In this document: positions 36,435 to 46,011 of the stretch, one piece after another
How the letters are laid out: each line of letters opens with the position of its first letter
Position numbering within the stretch: the first letter of the stretch is position 1
Program-made: the position numbers and the translations under genes
Origin: Marinifilum fragile JCM 15579
GTDB lineage: Bacteria; Bacteroidota; Bacteroidia; Bacteroidales; Marinifilaceae
NCBI RefSeq assembly: GCF_001310955.1
Contig: NZ_BAZX01000032.1
Span: 1 to 47,313 of the forward strand
DNA: 47,313 nt
Direction: 5' to 3'
Notes under the pieces: generated by a model
Told to the model about the DNA's origin: nothing
Seen by the model: the letters and a program-made list of their open reading frames with translations, nothing else
Database searches by the model: none

Positions 36435-39137
36435 ATGAATTTAAATACAATTACACCTACTAAGTCGATTGGGAAACTGATGATAATAGCGTGCATTCTG
36501 GGGGGTATGCATGCGAATTCCATAGCATCAGAAACTCATTCGATTTCTCCTGAAGAAGGAATCTTTAATTTTTGGAAAAAGAAGAAAAAAGAAACAGAAG
36601 TAGATTCTACCACAAACAAAGAATCGAAATCTGATTTAAAAGCTTTTGAAGAAGTAATCACTTCTGATGCTCAAACAAAATTGGGTGTTATTAACATTCA
36701 TCGAGTAAAGAAAGATTACTATTTTGAAATTGCTGATTCTTTAATGGGACGCGATTTTCTTTTGGTGAATAAAATTTCAAAGGTTCCTTCTCAGGTGAAC
36801 GAATTGGGCTTGAACAAAGGGATCAATTATCAAAACCTATTAATTCGTTTTGAAGCAGATACCATTCAAGAGAAAATTTGGGTTAAAACTTACCATCCTT
36901 ATTACGAGGGAAAAGAAGGTGATGCGATTACTCAATCGGTAAAAGACAATTACATTCCTTCAATCAGAGAAGCTTTCGATTTGGCTTGTATTGGAAAAGA
37001 TTCTACATCCTATGTTTTTAAAGTAAACAAGGTGTTTGATGGATCGGAAAAGAGTTTGAATGATTTGTTTGGTGTTTTAGGAATGCCAGGTAGTGCCATA
37101 AAGTCATTGTCCAAAATTAGTGCAGCTAAAAGTTTTCCTGAAAATGTGATTATGAAATCACTTTTGACCACTAAGGCGGAAGGTATTACCGTTTCGATAG
37201 AGGTGACTTCTAATATTGTAATGCTGGCTGAAGAACCAATGAAACCTCGTTTTGCAGATCGAAGAATCGGTTACTTTACTACAAAGCATTTCTATTATAA
37301 GGATTCTCAGCAAGCAGTTGAAAATCGCGAATTTGTAAATCGTTGGAGACTGGAACCTAAAAAAGAGGATGTAGAAAAGTATTTGGCTGGTGAATTGGTA
37401 GAACCTAAAAAGCCAATTGTATACTATATTGATCCGTCAACTCCGCCACAATGGAGACAAGCCATTAAAGATGGAATTACGGATTGGCAAGCAGCTTTCG
37501 AACAAGCAGGCTTCAGGAATGCAATTATAGCCAAAGATGCTCCAGTGGATGATCCTGATTTTGATGGTGATGATGTTCGTTTCTCAATGATTACCTATGC
37601 AGCATCGAGCCAGGCGAATGCCATGGGACCATCTGTTGTAGACCCACGTTCGGGTGAAATTATTGAAGCAGATGTAATCTGGTGGCACAATGTGATGACC
37701 GCTCTTCATTCATGGATTAGAATTCAAACAGGAAGCATTGATCCAAAAGCAAGAGACAACAAATTTACAAATGAACATATGGCTCATGCCATTCGTTTTG
37801 TTTCTTCTCACGAAATAGGTCACACTCTTGGATTGATGCACAATATGGGAGCTTCCTATGCTTTCCCGGTGGATTCGTTAAGATCAAAAACGTTTACCCA
37901 AAGAATGGGAGGTACTGCACCATCTATCATGGACTATGCACGTTTCAATTATGTGGCTCAACCTAAAGATGGCGTAAAAAACATCACTCCTCAAATTGGG
38001 GTATACGACAAATATGCCATTGCATGGGCATATCGTTGGATCGATAAGAATACACCATGGGATGAGTTGCAAGTATTGGGCAATATGATCCGCAAACATG
38101 AAGATGATCCTCTGTACCATTATGGACCTCAACAAAGCGGCAAAAATACTGTTGACCCATCAGCACAAAGTGAAGACTTGGGTGACAATTCGATGAAAGC
38201 AAGTCGTTATGGATTGAAAAATTTGAAACGCATTGTTCCTGAAGTAGAAAAATGGACCTATGAAGAAGGTGTAAGCTACGAAAAGGCAGGTAAGATGATG
38301 ATGGGGGTTATCGGTCAATGGTTTACTTATGCCAATCATGTAATTGCAAATATTGGTGGTATCTATTTGGATCAGCCTGTTTATGGTGAAAACAAAGCAG
38401 CTTATGCTCATGTAGAAAAAGCCAAGCAAAAGGATGCCGTTCAATATATCATTGAAGAGGTAGTGAAGAATCCTGAATGGATTACCAATGCAGAGATCTA
38501 CAAAAAAACATATCCAATTCGAGAATCCGTTATTGGAGATATAGAATATGCACCAACAACACTTTTCAGAGATTTAAATTCTCAGCTTTTCTTTTCAATT
38601 CTTAAAGATGAGCGATTGCAAAGAATGCTGCAAAACGAAGCGATGAATGGCAACAGAGCCTACACCGTAACCGAAATGCTAAGGGATTTTCACAATGGTG
38701 TTTTTGCCAAAACCATTAAGCGACAAAAGCTAGATGTCTTTACTCGTCAAATGCAGAAGAATTTTGTGGATAACCTGATCATTACCCACAATAAAACCAT
38801 GGAAAAGACTACCAAGAAATCACTTCATGACCATCATAATCATTGTGGCTGCAGACTTCACAATCGCATGCCAATGCTTTGTGATTATGCAGTGAAAAAT
38901 AAGGAGATGTTTGATACGGGCAGTGAAATAGAGGATGTGGAAAGCAAATATGCAGATAGAAATATTTTCTATGCCACGAGCAATAGGGTATCCGATGTGG
39001 TATCGGTGAAGCGTGGAGAACTGTTCAGAATACGAGATCTGCTTTCGAAAAGATTAACAATTAATGATGAAGCTACAAAGTTTCATTATCAGGATTTACT
39101 TCTTCGAATTGAAGAAGCACTTAATATACATCTATAA
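36435..39137 (+). CDS. Secreted metzincin-type zinc metalloprotease (DUF5117/DUF4953-type)
   Basis: A 900-residue protein with an N-terminal signal sequence (SIGKLMIIACILGGMHANSI) ending near residue 30. The catalytic motif SSHEIGHTLGLMHNMGASYA is an H-E-x-x-H-x-x-G-x-x-H metzincin zinc site, with a methionine turn at APSIMDYARFNY. The N-terminal third (YYFEIADSLMGRDFLLVNKI, GINYQNLLIRFEADTIQEKI) resembles the conserved region before the peptidase domain in this Bacteroidota family. The C-terminal part has a His/Cys-rich segment (LHDHHNHCGCRLHNRMP) that could bind a further metal. It should act in the periplasm or at the outer surface and feed peptides to the SusC/SusD pair directly after it. 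Confidence 0.88.
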   Translation: MNLNTITPTKSIGKLMIIACILGGMHANSIASETHSISPEEGIFNFWKKKKKETEVDSTTNKESKSDLKAFEEVITSDAQTKLGVINIHRVKKDYYFEIADSLMGRDFLLVNKISKVPSQVNELGLNKGINYQNLLIRFEADTIQEKIWVKTYHPYYEGKEGDAITQSVKDNYIPSIREAFDLACIGKDSTSYVFKVNKVFDGSEKSLNDLFGVLGMPGSAIKSLSKISAAKSFPENVIMKSLLTTKAEGITVSIEVTSNIVMLAEEPMKPRFADRRIGYFTTKHFYYKDSQQAVENREFVNRWRLEPKKEDVEKYLAGELVEPKKPIVYYIDPSTPPQWRQAIKDGITDWQAAFEQAGFRNAIIAKDAPVDDPDFDGDDVRFSMITYAASSQANAMGPSVVDPRSGEIIEADVIWWHNVMTALHSWIRIQTGSIDPKARDNKFTNEHMAHAIRFVSSHEIGHTLGLMHNMGASYAFPVDSLRSKTFTQRMGGTAPSIMDYARFNYVAQPKDGVKNITPQIGVYDKYAIAWAYRWIDKNTPWDELQVLGNMIRKHEDDPLYHYGPQQSGKNTVDPSAQSEDLGDNSMKASRYGLKNLKRIVPEVEKWTYEEGVSYEKAGKMMMGVIGQWFTYANHVIANIGGIYLDQPVYGENKAAYAHVEKAKQKDAVQYIIEEVVKNPEWITNAEIYKKTYPIRESVIGDIEYAPTTLFRDLNSQLFFSILKDERLQRMLQNEAMNGNRAYTVTEMLRDFHNGVFAKTIKRQKLDVFTRQMQKNFVDNLIITHNKTMEKTTKKSLHDHHNHCGCRLHNRMPMLCDYAVKNKEMFDTGSEIEDVESKYADRNIFYATSNRVSDVVSVKRGELFRIRDLLSKRLTINDEATKFHYQDLLLRIEEALNIHL

Positions 39138-39233
39138 ATTAGTTAGTGCAGGTTGGGAGAATTTACCTTCTCCTTACCTGTTTTTTTATATCCAATAACC
39201 ATTATATTAATAACCAATAAAAAACAAAAGTTT

Positions 39234-42200
39234 ATGAAAAGAATGCTAACCTTGCTTTTGATCTTGTTGCCTGCATTTGTTTGGGCCCAAGAGACGAAGC
39301 TGATTAAAGGAAAGGTACTTTCAGGGAAGGATGGAGACGTTCTGATTGGTGCTTCGGTTTTCATCGACAAAGCAACAATTGGAGCTGAAACCGGGATGAA
39401 AGGTATTATTGAAAACATTAGCTTAGGAACCATTACTGATTTCGATGGAAATTTCACCCTTGAAGTTCCTAAAAATTTAAATACCATCTCATGTAGCTTT
39501 TTGGGTTTTCAAACTCAAGTGGTAGACATTAAAGGAAAGTCTTTCGTAACCATTAAATTGAGTGAATCAACCAGTGAGTTGGGAGAGGTTATTGTTACAG
39601 GTTACCAAAAAATTGAAAAACGAAAAGTGACCTCAGCAGTTGTTAAGGTAAATGCTGATAACATTCGTCAGGCGGGTGTTGCCAATGTAGATCAAATGTT
39701 GTCCGGTCAGCTGGCTGGTGTTACCAGTGTTGTTCAAAGTGGTGCTCCAGGTGCTCCTGCTAAAATTCGTATTCGCGGTACAGCTTCATTAAATGGTACT
39801 CAAGATCCTCTTTGGGTATTGGATGGGATTCCATTGGAAGGAAATGATGTGCCTGATTTTAACGACAAAGATAATATCGATCAATTGTACAATTCTTCGA
39901 TTGCCGGTTTAAATCCACAAGATATTAAAGACATTACCGTATTGAAAGATGCTGCTGCAACTGCCATTTATGGTGCTCGTGCTGCAAATGGTGTAATTGT
40001 AATTACATCTAAAAAAGGGAAAGCGGGAAAAATGAGAGTACAGCTTACCAGCAATACTTCATTCATTTCTAAACCTGATTTTGACAAATTGAACCTGATG
40101 AATTCCAGTGAAAAAGTGGATTTGGAATTGTTGATGGCAGGAAGAACAGATTTAACTTTCAACGCTAGCAAGGGTGGTGTAGCTCAAATTTTAAATGCAA
40201 ATAACGATTGGGACAATTTCCAGACCGGTGGTATCGATGCAATTAGTGCAGAATCTCTAGCTGCAATTAATCAATTGAGAATGATTGATCCTAATTTGGA
40301 AGATGAATTGTATCAGAACGCAGTGAACCAGGATCACTCTTTAAGCATCTCGGGAGGTAGCGAAAATGCTACTTATTATTTTTCTGCTGGTGCGCACACC
40401 GAGAAAGGTACAACCAAAGGGACATCACTTAGCCGTTATAATGTTACCTTAAAAACGGATTTTAAATTAACAGAGAATTTAACTTTTGGGGTAAGCATGT
40501 TTGCCAACCAAAGAAGAAACCAAAGCTTCTTAACAGAGGGTAGTATGTTGACCAACCCATCTCAGTACATTCGTTCTTCAAATCCTTATTTGAGATTAAG
40601 AGATGAAAATGGGAACTATGTGTACAACCAGAATGAAAATGGGGTTTATAATATTATCAATTTAGATTATAACATTCTTGAAGAAAGAGAAGGTACAAGC
40701 CATATTTTAAAAGGGAACAACCTAAACTCTATCTTCAATGTGAATTGGAAAATCCATCCGAATTTAACTTACCGATCTCAATTTGGATACCAGGTTGACA
40801 AATCAAATACCACCAAGGAGGCAGAGCAAGAGACATATTTCGTACGTAGAACTCGTTACAAGAGTGGTTATGGTAGCATAGTTGATAATAAGTATGAAAA
40901 TTACTTTTTGCCTGAAGGAGGAATTATTAAAAACTGGGATGCAGAGAGTACTTATTACAACTGGAAAAACATCCTTCAATATTCGAAAACATTTAACGAT
41001 TTACATGAGGTTGATGTAATGGCTGGTAGTGAGATCAGAGAATCTAAATATACTCAGGTTGCTACTTCTGCTTACGGATGGAATAACAAAAACAATACCT
41101 CTAAGCCAGTAATTTATAGAGATGAAGAAGATGCGAAATCATTTCCATTGTTTACGAAAACCTATAGAAAGAACAGATATGCTTCTTTCTTTGGAACAGC
41201 ATCATATACCTTCAACAGAAAATATACTTTCTTTGGTAGTGTTCGTTTTGATGGATCAGACTTGTTTGGCGTAGATTCGAAATACAGATACTTGCCATTG
41301 TATGCATTAAGTGCGTCTTGGAATGCAAAGGAAGAGTCTTTCTTTAGAGATGTGAACTGGTTAAGTGCATTAAAATTCAGATCTTCATATGGTTTACAAG
41401 GAAATATCGATAAACAAAGCTCACCTTATATTGTTGGAACACCAACTGTTGTAACCAATTTGCCAGGAAACAGTGAGAATGGAATTACCGTAATGGGGCT
41501 TCCTAACGACAAATTAAGATGGGAGAAAACTTCAACTTATAATGTTGGGTTCGATTTGTCTGTATTGCGTCATGCTGTTCGCATGTCCTTTGATTATTAT
41601 AATCGTAAAGGAACTGATTTGATTGGATCACAAGCTGTTCCATTGGAAAATGGATTCAATTCAATGTCGGTAAACTGGGCTGAGATGACCAATAAAGGTT
41701 GGGAATTAAGTATCTCAACTCGAAATATTAAAACCGACAATTTTGAGTGGAATACAAACTTTAACATTGCACACAACGAAAATGAAGTGTTAAAAGAGCA
41801 GCAACAAATCAATTCATTAACTCCATCTCGTGAAGGTTACTCAGCCAATTCTGTTTGGGTAATTAAAACTGCTGGATTGGATGAAAATGGTTATCCGCAA
41901 TTCGAAAAAGATGGTCAAATTGTATCGGCGGATGAATATTTCTCTTTGTATGATCAATGGGCTGATTTCTATCCAAACTATATGGCAGGCACAAAATTGT
42001 CTAATGAAGAGTTGAATGACCTGTTTGTGAATGTAGGTAGCAGCGATCCTAAATACTCCGGTGGTATCATCAATACTTTCAAATACAAGAACATTGATCT
42101 TACGGTTTCTGCCAATTTCAATTTGGGAATGAATGTAATGGAAAGACCACCTTACAGCATGACTCAATATGACAAATCAACCAATACTTCAAGAGTTCTT

Positions 42201-42566
42201 TTGGATGTATTGAGAGGTGACAACAAATCATTGCCAAACCTAATGGAAAAAGGATCGGCTGATGGACAGTATTGGATGCAAGAGCAATTTTACAATGTAA
42301 TGCGTCCTGATTTCTACAACCGTTTGGACATTTGGCACAAAGAGGTGAATTACCTAAGAATTAGTAGCATTCGTTTGGGTTATACATTAACTAAGGAAAT
42401 GCTTCAAGATCTTGGTTTGTCTAGTGTTCGTTTGAGTTTTGAAGCCAGAAATCCTTTCGTGATTTCAAATGGGTATGATGGATATTTCGATCCTGAATCA
42501 TTTGGAAATATTTATGCTCAGCCACAGCAAAAATCTTATACCATTGGTGTTAACCTTACATTTTAA
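39234..42566 (+). CDS. SusC/RagA-family TonB-dependent outer-membrane transporter
   Basis: A 1110-residue TonB-dependent transporter from the ATG at 39234, which starts a clean signal peptide (MKRMLTLLLILLPAFVWAQ). Next comes a carboxypeptidase-D-like domain (KGKVLSGKDGDVLIGASVFI, TITDFDGNFTLEVP) with a ~25-residue insertion. The plug follows (GEVIVTGYQKIEKRKVTSA, IRIRGTASLNGTQDPLWVLD, VLKDAAATAIYGARAANGVI). The rest is a beta barrel closing with QQKSYTIGVNLTF. With SusD it forms a lidded outer-membrane importer. The protease upstream suggests peptides as cargo, as in RagAB, rather than glycans; no glycoside hydrolase is nearby. Only 9 bp separate it from susD. Confidence 0.95.
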   Translation: MKRMLTLLLILLPAFVWAQETKLIKGKVLSGKDGDVLIGASVFIDKATIGAETGMKGIIENISLGTITDFDGNFTLEVPKNLNTISCSFLGFQTQVVDIKGKSFVTIKLSESTSELGEVIVTGYQKIEKRKVTSAVVKVNADNIRQAGVANVDQMLSGQLAGVTSVVQSGAPGAPAKIRIRGTASLNGTQDPLWVLDGIPLEGNDVPDFNDKDNIDQLYNSSIAGLNPQDIKDITVLKDAAATAIYGARAANGVIVITSKKGKAGKMRVQLTSNTSFISKPDFDKLNLMNSSEKVDLELLMAGRTDLTFNASKGGVAQILNANNDWDNFQTGGIDAISAESLAAINQLRMIDPNLEDELYQNAVNQDHSLSISGGSENATYYFSAGAHTEKGTTKGTSLSRYNVTLKTDFKLTENLTFGVSMFANQRRNQSFLTEGSMLTNPSQYIRSSNPYLRLRDENGNYVYNQNENGVYNIINLDYNILEEREGTSHILKGNNLNSIFNVNWKIHPNLTYRSQFGYQVDKSNTTKEAEQETYFVRRTRYKSGYGSIVDNKYENYFLPEGGIIKNWDAESTYYNWKNILQYSKTFNDLHEVDVMAGSEIRESKYTQVATSAYGWNNKNNTSKPVIYRDEEDAKSFPLFTKTYRKNRYASFFGTASYTFNRKYTFFGSVRFDGSDLFGVDSKYRYLPLYALSASWNAKEESFFRDVNWLSALKFRSSYGLQGNIDKQSSPYIVGTPTVVTNLPGNSENGITVMGLPNDKLRWEKTSTYNVGFDLSVLRHAVRMSFDYYNRKGTDLIGSQAVPLENGFNSMSVNWAEMTNKGWELSISTRNIKTDNFEWNTNFNIAHNENEVLKEQQQINSLTPSREGYSANSVWVIKTAGLDENGYPQFEKDGQIVSADEYFSLYDQWADFYPNYMAGTKLSNEELNDLFVNVGSSDPKYSGGIINTFKYKNIDLTVSANFNLGMNVMERPPYSMTQYDKSTNTSRVLLDVLRGDNKSLPNLMEKGSADGQYWMQEQFYNVMRPDFYNRLDIWHKEVNYLRISSIRLGYTLTKEMLQDLGLSSVRLSFEARNPFVISNGYDGYFDPESFGNIYAQPQQKSYTIGVNLTF

Positions 42567-42575
42567 TTGAGAGAA

Positions 42576-43907
42576 ATGAGAAAAATTAGTAAATATTTAT
42601 TTTTATTGCTGGCAGTAGTATCATTCTCTGCTTGCGAGGATTATTTGGATGTAAAGCCAAAAGATAGAATTATTCCAACTACAGGAGATGATTTTAGAGA
42701 CCTGCTAAGCAGTGCTTACAATGCAATTCCTGCTGATAAAGCGAAGTTGGCTTTTCGTACCGATGAAGTGAAGTTAAATGAAAGCAGATGGGATTTATCG
42801 AATGTAAAGGATATTTACATGTGGAACGATGCCAATCCTGCTGATAATACAATTACCTATACTTATGATATTTTTTACAAAGTAATCATGTATGCCAACC
42901 ATGTGATTGCAGAAGGTGGTGATGCAACCGAAGCAACACAGGAAGAAGTTGATCAGATTGTAGGAGAAGCTTATTTATTAAGAGCCTATATCCATTTTTA
43001 CCTAACAAATATGTTTGGAAAGCCTTATCAGAAAGAAAGCACTGCTACAGATCAGGGAATTCCTCTTTCTCTAAAAATTGATAGCGAGGCAGAATACATT
43101 CCAAATACCGTTGCTGAAGTATATGAGCAAATTCAATCGGATATTGCACAAGGTCTTTCTAAATTGACTGTGGATACTTATGCAACAGGCTTGAACTACC
43201 GATTTAGCAAGGTGGCTGCATTGGCATTTCAGTCTAGGGTGTATTTGTACATGGCTGAATACGCAAAAGCTCAGGAAAGTGCTCTGGAAGCATTAAAGTT
43301 GAAGTCAGACTTACAGGATTTGGTAGCTGACAACTCGAAAGCACCACACATGTACGATGCTGTAGAAAGCATTCTTGCCATGGATGATAATGTGGATAAG
43401 AACTTACGCGATGAAGCTTATATTTCAGAGGAAATGAAGGCTGCATTCGATCAAACCAATGATTTGCGTTTTGCTTTGTATTTTGAAGCAGATGGTGAAG
43501 AGTTTGCCATTAATAAAGGGCTTGAACTGGCTTCGAAATGTACTTTCCGTACTGCTGAATTGTATTTGATTGTTGCAGAATGTAAGGCTCGTTTGGATGA
43601 ATTGGAAGATTCAAAAGATTATTTGAATCAGCTAAAAGCAAAACGATTGACAGCGGATTTCTATGCTACTGAAGAAACAAGAATCAATGCATTGAATAAA
43701 GCAGATTTAATTGCTGAGATTGCCGCTGAACGTTTCCGTGAATTGGCTTTCGAAGGTCACCGCTGGTTCGATTTGAGAAGAACCACTCAACAGAGTTTGA
43801 CTCATAAATTTAAGGATGAAACTGCAGTTTTAGTAGAGGGAGATCCTCGTTATACATTGCGTTTCCCTCAGGAAGCAATAGACAATAACCCTAACTTGAG
43901 AGATTAA
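42576..43907 (+). CDS. SusD/RagB-family surface lipoprotein
   Basis: A 443-residue SusD-like lipoprotein from the ATG at 42576 (a TTG nine bases earlier is also in frame). The lipobox cysteine is in FSACEDYLDVKPKD. The TPR-like helical body includes VDQIVGEAYLLRAYIHFYLT and NMFGKPY, and the C-terminal signature is AAERFRELAFEGHRWFDLRR. It is shorter than most SusD proteins (~500-550), as in RagB-like members. It binds the cargo at the cell surface as the lid of the SusC barrel. A strong terminator follows it, so protease-susC-susD look like one unit. Confidence 0.93.
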   Translation: MRKISKYLFLLLAVVSFSACEDYLDVKPKDRIIPTTGDDFRDLLSSAYNAIPADKAKLAFRTDEVKLNESRWDLSNVKDIYMWNDANPADNTITYTYDIFYKVIMYANHVIAEGGDATEATQEEVDQIVGEAYLLRAYIHFYLTNMFGKPYQKESTATDQGIPLSLKIDSEAEYIPNTVAEVYEQIQSDIAQGLSKLTVDTYATGLNYRFSKVAALAFQSRVYLYMAEYAKAQESALEALKLKSDLQDLVADNSKAPHMYDAVESILAMDDNVDKNLRDEAYISEEMKAAFDQTNDLRFALYFEADGEEFAINKGLELASKCTFRTAELYLIVAECKARLDELEDSKDYLNQLKAKRLTADFYATEETRINALNKADLIAEIAAERFRELAFEGHRWFDLRRTTQQSLTHKFKDETAVLVEGDPRYTLRFPQEAIDNNPNLRD

Positions 43908-43937
43908 TCAAGTAGCATATCATTTGAATCAAAAATT

Positions 43938-43966
43938 GGGGTATTCCGTTACGGAATGCCCCTTTT
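43938..43966 (+). terminator. Terminator after susD
   Basis: GGGGTATTCCGT (43938-43949) pairs with ACGGAATGCCCC (43951-43962), followed by TTTTC-TTTT. It ends the susCD transcript ~30 bp after the stop codon. Confidence 0.88.
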
Positions 43967-44058
43967 CTTTTGTAAATTGGCACCTTTAAAAATCGAATAC
44001 ACTATAAGCAAATTTATTTTTAGAATATAGGGAATAGATATGCATTAGTTTTATTTTG

Positions 44059-44217
44059 GAATTCTCCCTTTTTAGGGGAGATGGCGACAGCCAGAGGGGT
44101 GCATTTATTTATATTTTTACCAATTCACCCTTTTCCCTATCGGGATTTTGTTCACATACAATTTTTACATTAATGTGTTCACGAGCTCGGCTTCGCTACG
44201 GTTCCCTTACAAGGGAA
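44059..44217. repeat. Hairpin-rich REP/MITE-like intergenic element
   Basis: In the 400-bp gap before the LytTR gene are CTCCCTTTTTAGGGGAG (hairpin, 44063-44079), TGGCGACAGCCA just after it, TTCCCTATCGGGAT near 44134 and a perfect TTCCCTTACAAGGGAA hairpin near 44202. Base composition is richer in G/C than the flanks, and the opening GGAATTCTCCCTTTTTAGG resembles repeat families recalled from other Bacteroidota genomes. No coding potential is seen. Confidence 0.5.
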
Positions 44218-44313
44218 AAACTAAATTTGAAAAAGCTATGTGAGATTCATCTGTAACTAATCAATATAGTTTTCATATTTGTGTATAAAGAGAGTCGTAA
44301 AAAGCAAGAGGAG

Positions 44314-45084
44314 ATGATGGAAGTAGTAATCATAGAGGATGAACAATTGGCAGCACGTGAGTTGGAGAAGATGCTTTTGAGCTTGCGCCCAAATCAAGTT
44401 CAAATTACAGCACGTTTAGAGAATGTTATGGATGCTGTGAAGTATTTATCTTCACACAGACCTGATTTGATCTTTATGGATATTCATTTGGGCGATGGCA
44501 ATAGTTTTGGCATTTTCGATAAAGTAAGTGTTGATAGCCCTTTGATATTTACGACTGCTTACGATCAGTATGCCATACAGGCCTTTAAGCAAAATAGTGT
44601 AGATTACTTGCTAAAGCCGATTGATCCGGATGATTTGGAAATGGCATTGCAAAAATTCGAAAAGAGATATCAAAACAAGGAAACTGTAGATTTGTCTTCA
44701 CTGCAGCAATCTTTAAACCATTTGGTGGCAGGAAATGCATACCAGGAACGATTCATGGTAAGTCGTGGCGATCGATTGTGTTCTCTTGAGGTGGATAAAA
44801 TCGCCTATTTTATGGCCGATGGCAAATCGCTCTATCTTTTTGGTTTCGATGGGCACCGTTATTTGTGCGATGGTACCTTGTCTTCTTTGGAGGGCAAGTT
44901 GGATCCCAAAAGATTCTTTCGCATCAATCGAAAGTTTATGGTGAGTTATGCTTCCATTATCGACATGCATTATTATTCGAAAACAAGAATCAAACTCAAT
45001 TTGAAACCCGATCAGGCCGAATGTATGGATGCCATTGTAAGCCAGGATCGATGCAATGATTTCAAGAAGTGGTTGAATGACTGA
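44314..45084 (+). CDS. LytTR-family response regulator
   Basis: A 256-residue regulator. The receiver domain has the acidic pair IIEDEQLAARE, the phospho-accepting Asp in DLIFMDIHLGDGNSF, a Thr in IFTTAYDQYAIQAF and the Lys in DYLLKPIDPDDLE. A linker is followed by a LytTR DNA-binding domain (RFMVSRGDRLCSLEVDKIAY, DGTLSSLEGKLDPKRFFRIN). The GTG at 44281 is in frame, but two ATG codons at 44314 and 44317, preceded by AGAGGAG, fit the family start better. It most likely pairs with the LytS-type kinase at 34.3-36.2 kb and controls the protease-susC-susD genes in between. Confidence 0.92.
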   Translation: MMEVVIIEDEQLAARELEKMLLSLRPNQVQITARLENVMDAVKYLSSHRPDLIFMDIHLGDGNSFGIFDKVSVDSPLIFTTAYDQYAIQAFKQNSVDYLLKPIDPDDLEMALQKFEKRYQNKETVDLSSLQQSLNHLVAGNAYQERFMVSRGDRLCSLEVDKIAYFMADGKSLYLFGFDGHRYLCDGTLSSLEGKLDPKRFFRINRKFMVSYASIIDMHYYSKTRIKLNLKPDQAECMDAIVSQDRCNDFKKWLND

Positions 45085-45118
45085 TATGTGTAGCTGTTAC
45101 TTCATCCTGCAAAGCAAG

Positions 45119-45195
45119 AGAGTAGTTTGTAATTGATTGTTGATATATATAATTCCAGGGAATTACATATTTCAAACTCAAAAGACAACTACTCT
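45119..45195. repeat. Long imperfect palindrome between convergent genes
   Basis: AGAGTAGTTTGT (45119-45130) mirrors ACAACTACTCT (45185-45195), and GTTGATATATATAATTCC (45139-45156) mirrors GAATTACATATTTCAAAC (45160-45177). The result is a ~77-nt two-part hairpin. It lies in the 236-bp gap between the LytTR gene and a convergent gene, with no T-tract. It may be a structured 3' UTR or a small miniature transposable element. Confidence 0.6.
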
Positions 45196-45320
45196 GCATA
45201 AACTTGTTAGGTTCTATAAAAGCATTACAGGGTTTCTTACTAGAATAAGTATATTTTATTGGATTTCAATCAATCGACTTCATATATAGTTTATCTCGCC
45301 AATTCATTGAATTGACCCAT

Positions 45321-45761
45321 TTACTCATCATCACCACGCATTAAATCAATCATATTAGAAAGTGCTTTCATCGATTTTAAAACAGATTCTTCAGTTTTTT
45401 GATGATACTCTTCGTTTGCAATATTTTTTAACTCCTCTAATTTGACTTTATCGATCTTTCTTTTTTTGCTAATGCCTTTTTTTAGCTGCTTGATTCTATT
45501 TATTTCCTTTTCCTCATTCGCTTGTTTTCCTTCTGCAGTTTGAATTTTTTCTAATTTTCTTTTAGCAGCCATTTCACTAGTAATCTCTTTTAATCTGGCT
45601 TTTTTTCGTCTTGCTTCCAGTCTAGTTTTCATCTCCATCAGCTGAAGCGCATTGTAGTCTGAAACACACTTGTTTGCAAATTCCTCAGGAGATAAACCTA
45701 ATTCAATATTAGCCTTAATCTGTTCATAATATCTAAAAAGAATCTTAGCATTTCTATCCAT
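45321..45761 (-). CDS. Hypothetical charged coiled-coil protein
   Basis: A 146-residue protein rich in Lys, Glu and Arg. Residues ~40-115 are probably one long helix or coiled coil (MEMKTRLEARRKKARLKEIT and onward). The N-terminus (ILFRYYEQIKANIELGLSPE) and C-terminus (KSMKALSNMIDLMRGDDE) are more hydrophobic. It has no signal or known domain. It is convergent with the LytTR gene and stands alone; the 250 bp upstream of it contain no gene. Confidence 0.55.
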   Translation of the reverse strand: MDRNAKILFRYYEQIKANIELGLSPEEFANKCVSDYNALQLMEMKTRLEARRKKARLKEITSEMAAKRKLEKIQTAEGKQANEEKEINRIKQLKKGISKKRKIDKVKLEELKNIANEEYHQKTEESVLKSMKALSNMIDLMRGDDE

Positions 45762-46011
45762 TATATCTATTTATATGATTATTTAACATTAATAAAATGC
45801 TCTTGGGCATATGAGCATTGTAAAATTATAAAAATCGGCGATATATATGAAGATGATGTTAGTTAATTTACAGGGCAATTGTATTTAGAAATATTTTCGC
45901 TCATATCAGCAGGTGAGTTTTATGCTAAAAGCTATGCAAGAAAGCTAAATATGCTTTACAGATAATAAATACAAGCTTCCATTAGGTTCAGTCCAATAAG
46001 TTGTTGTAAAA

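Noticed and set aside
39153..39233. N-terminal extension of the SusC frame upstream of 39234
   Set aside because: The ATG at 39234 starts a clean signal peptide; the extension would place hydrophobic but non-signal sequence before it.
44056..44256. Plus-strand 66-codon frame before the LytTR gene
   Set aside because: Lies across the hairpin-rich repeat element and has no protein-like composition.
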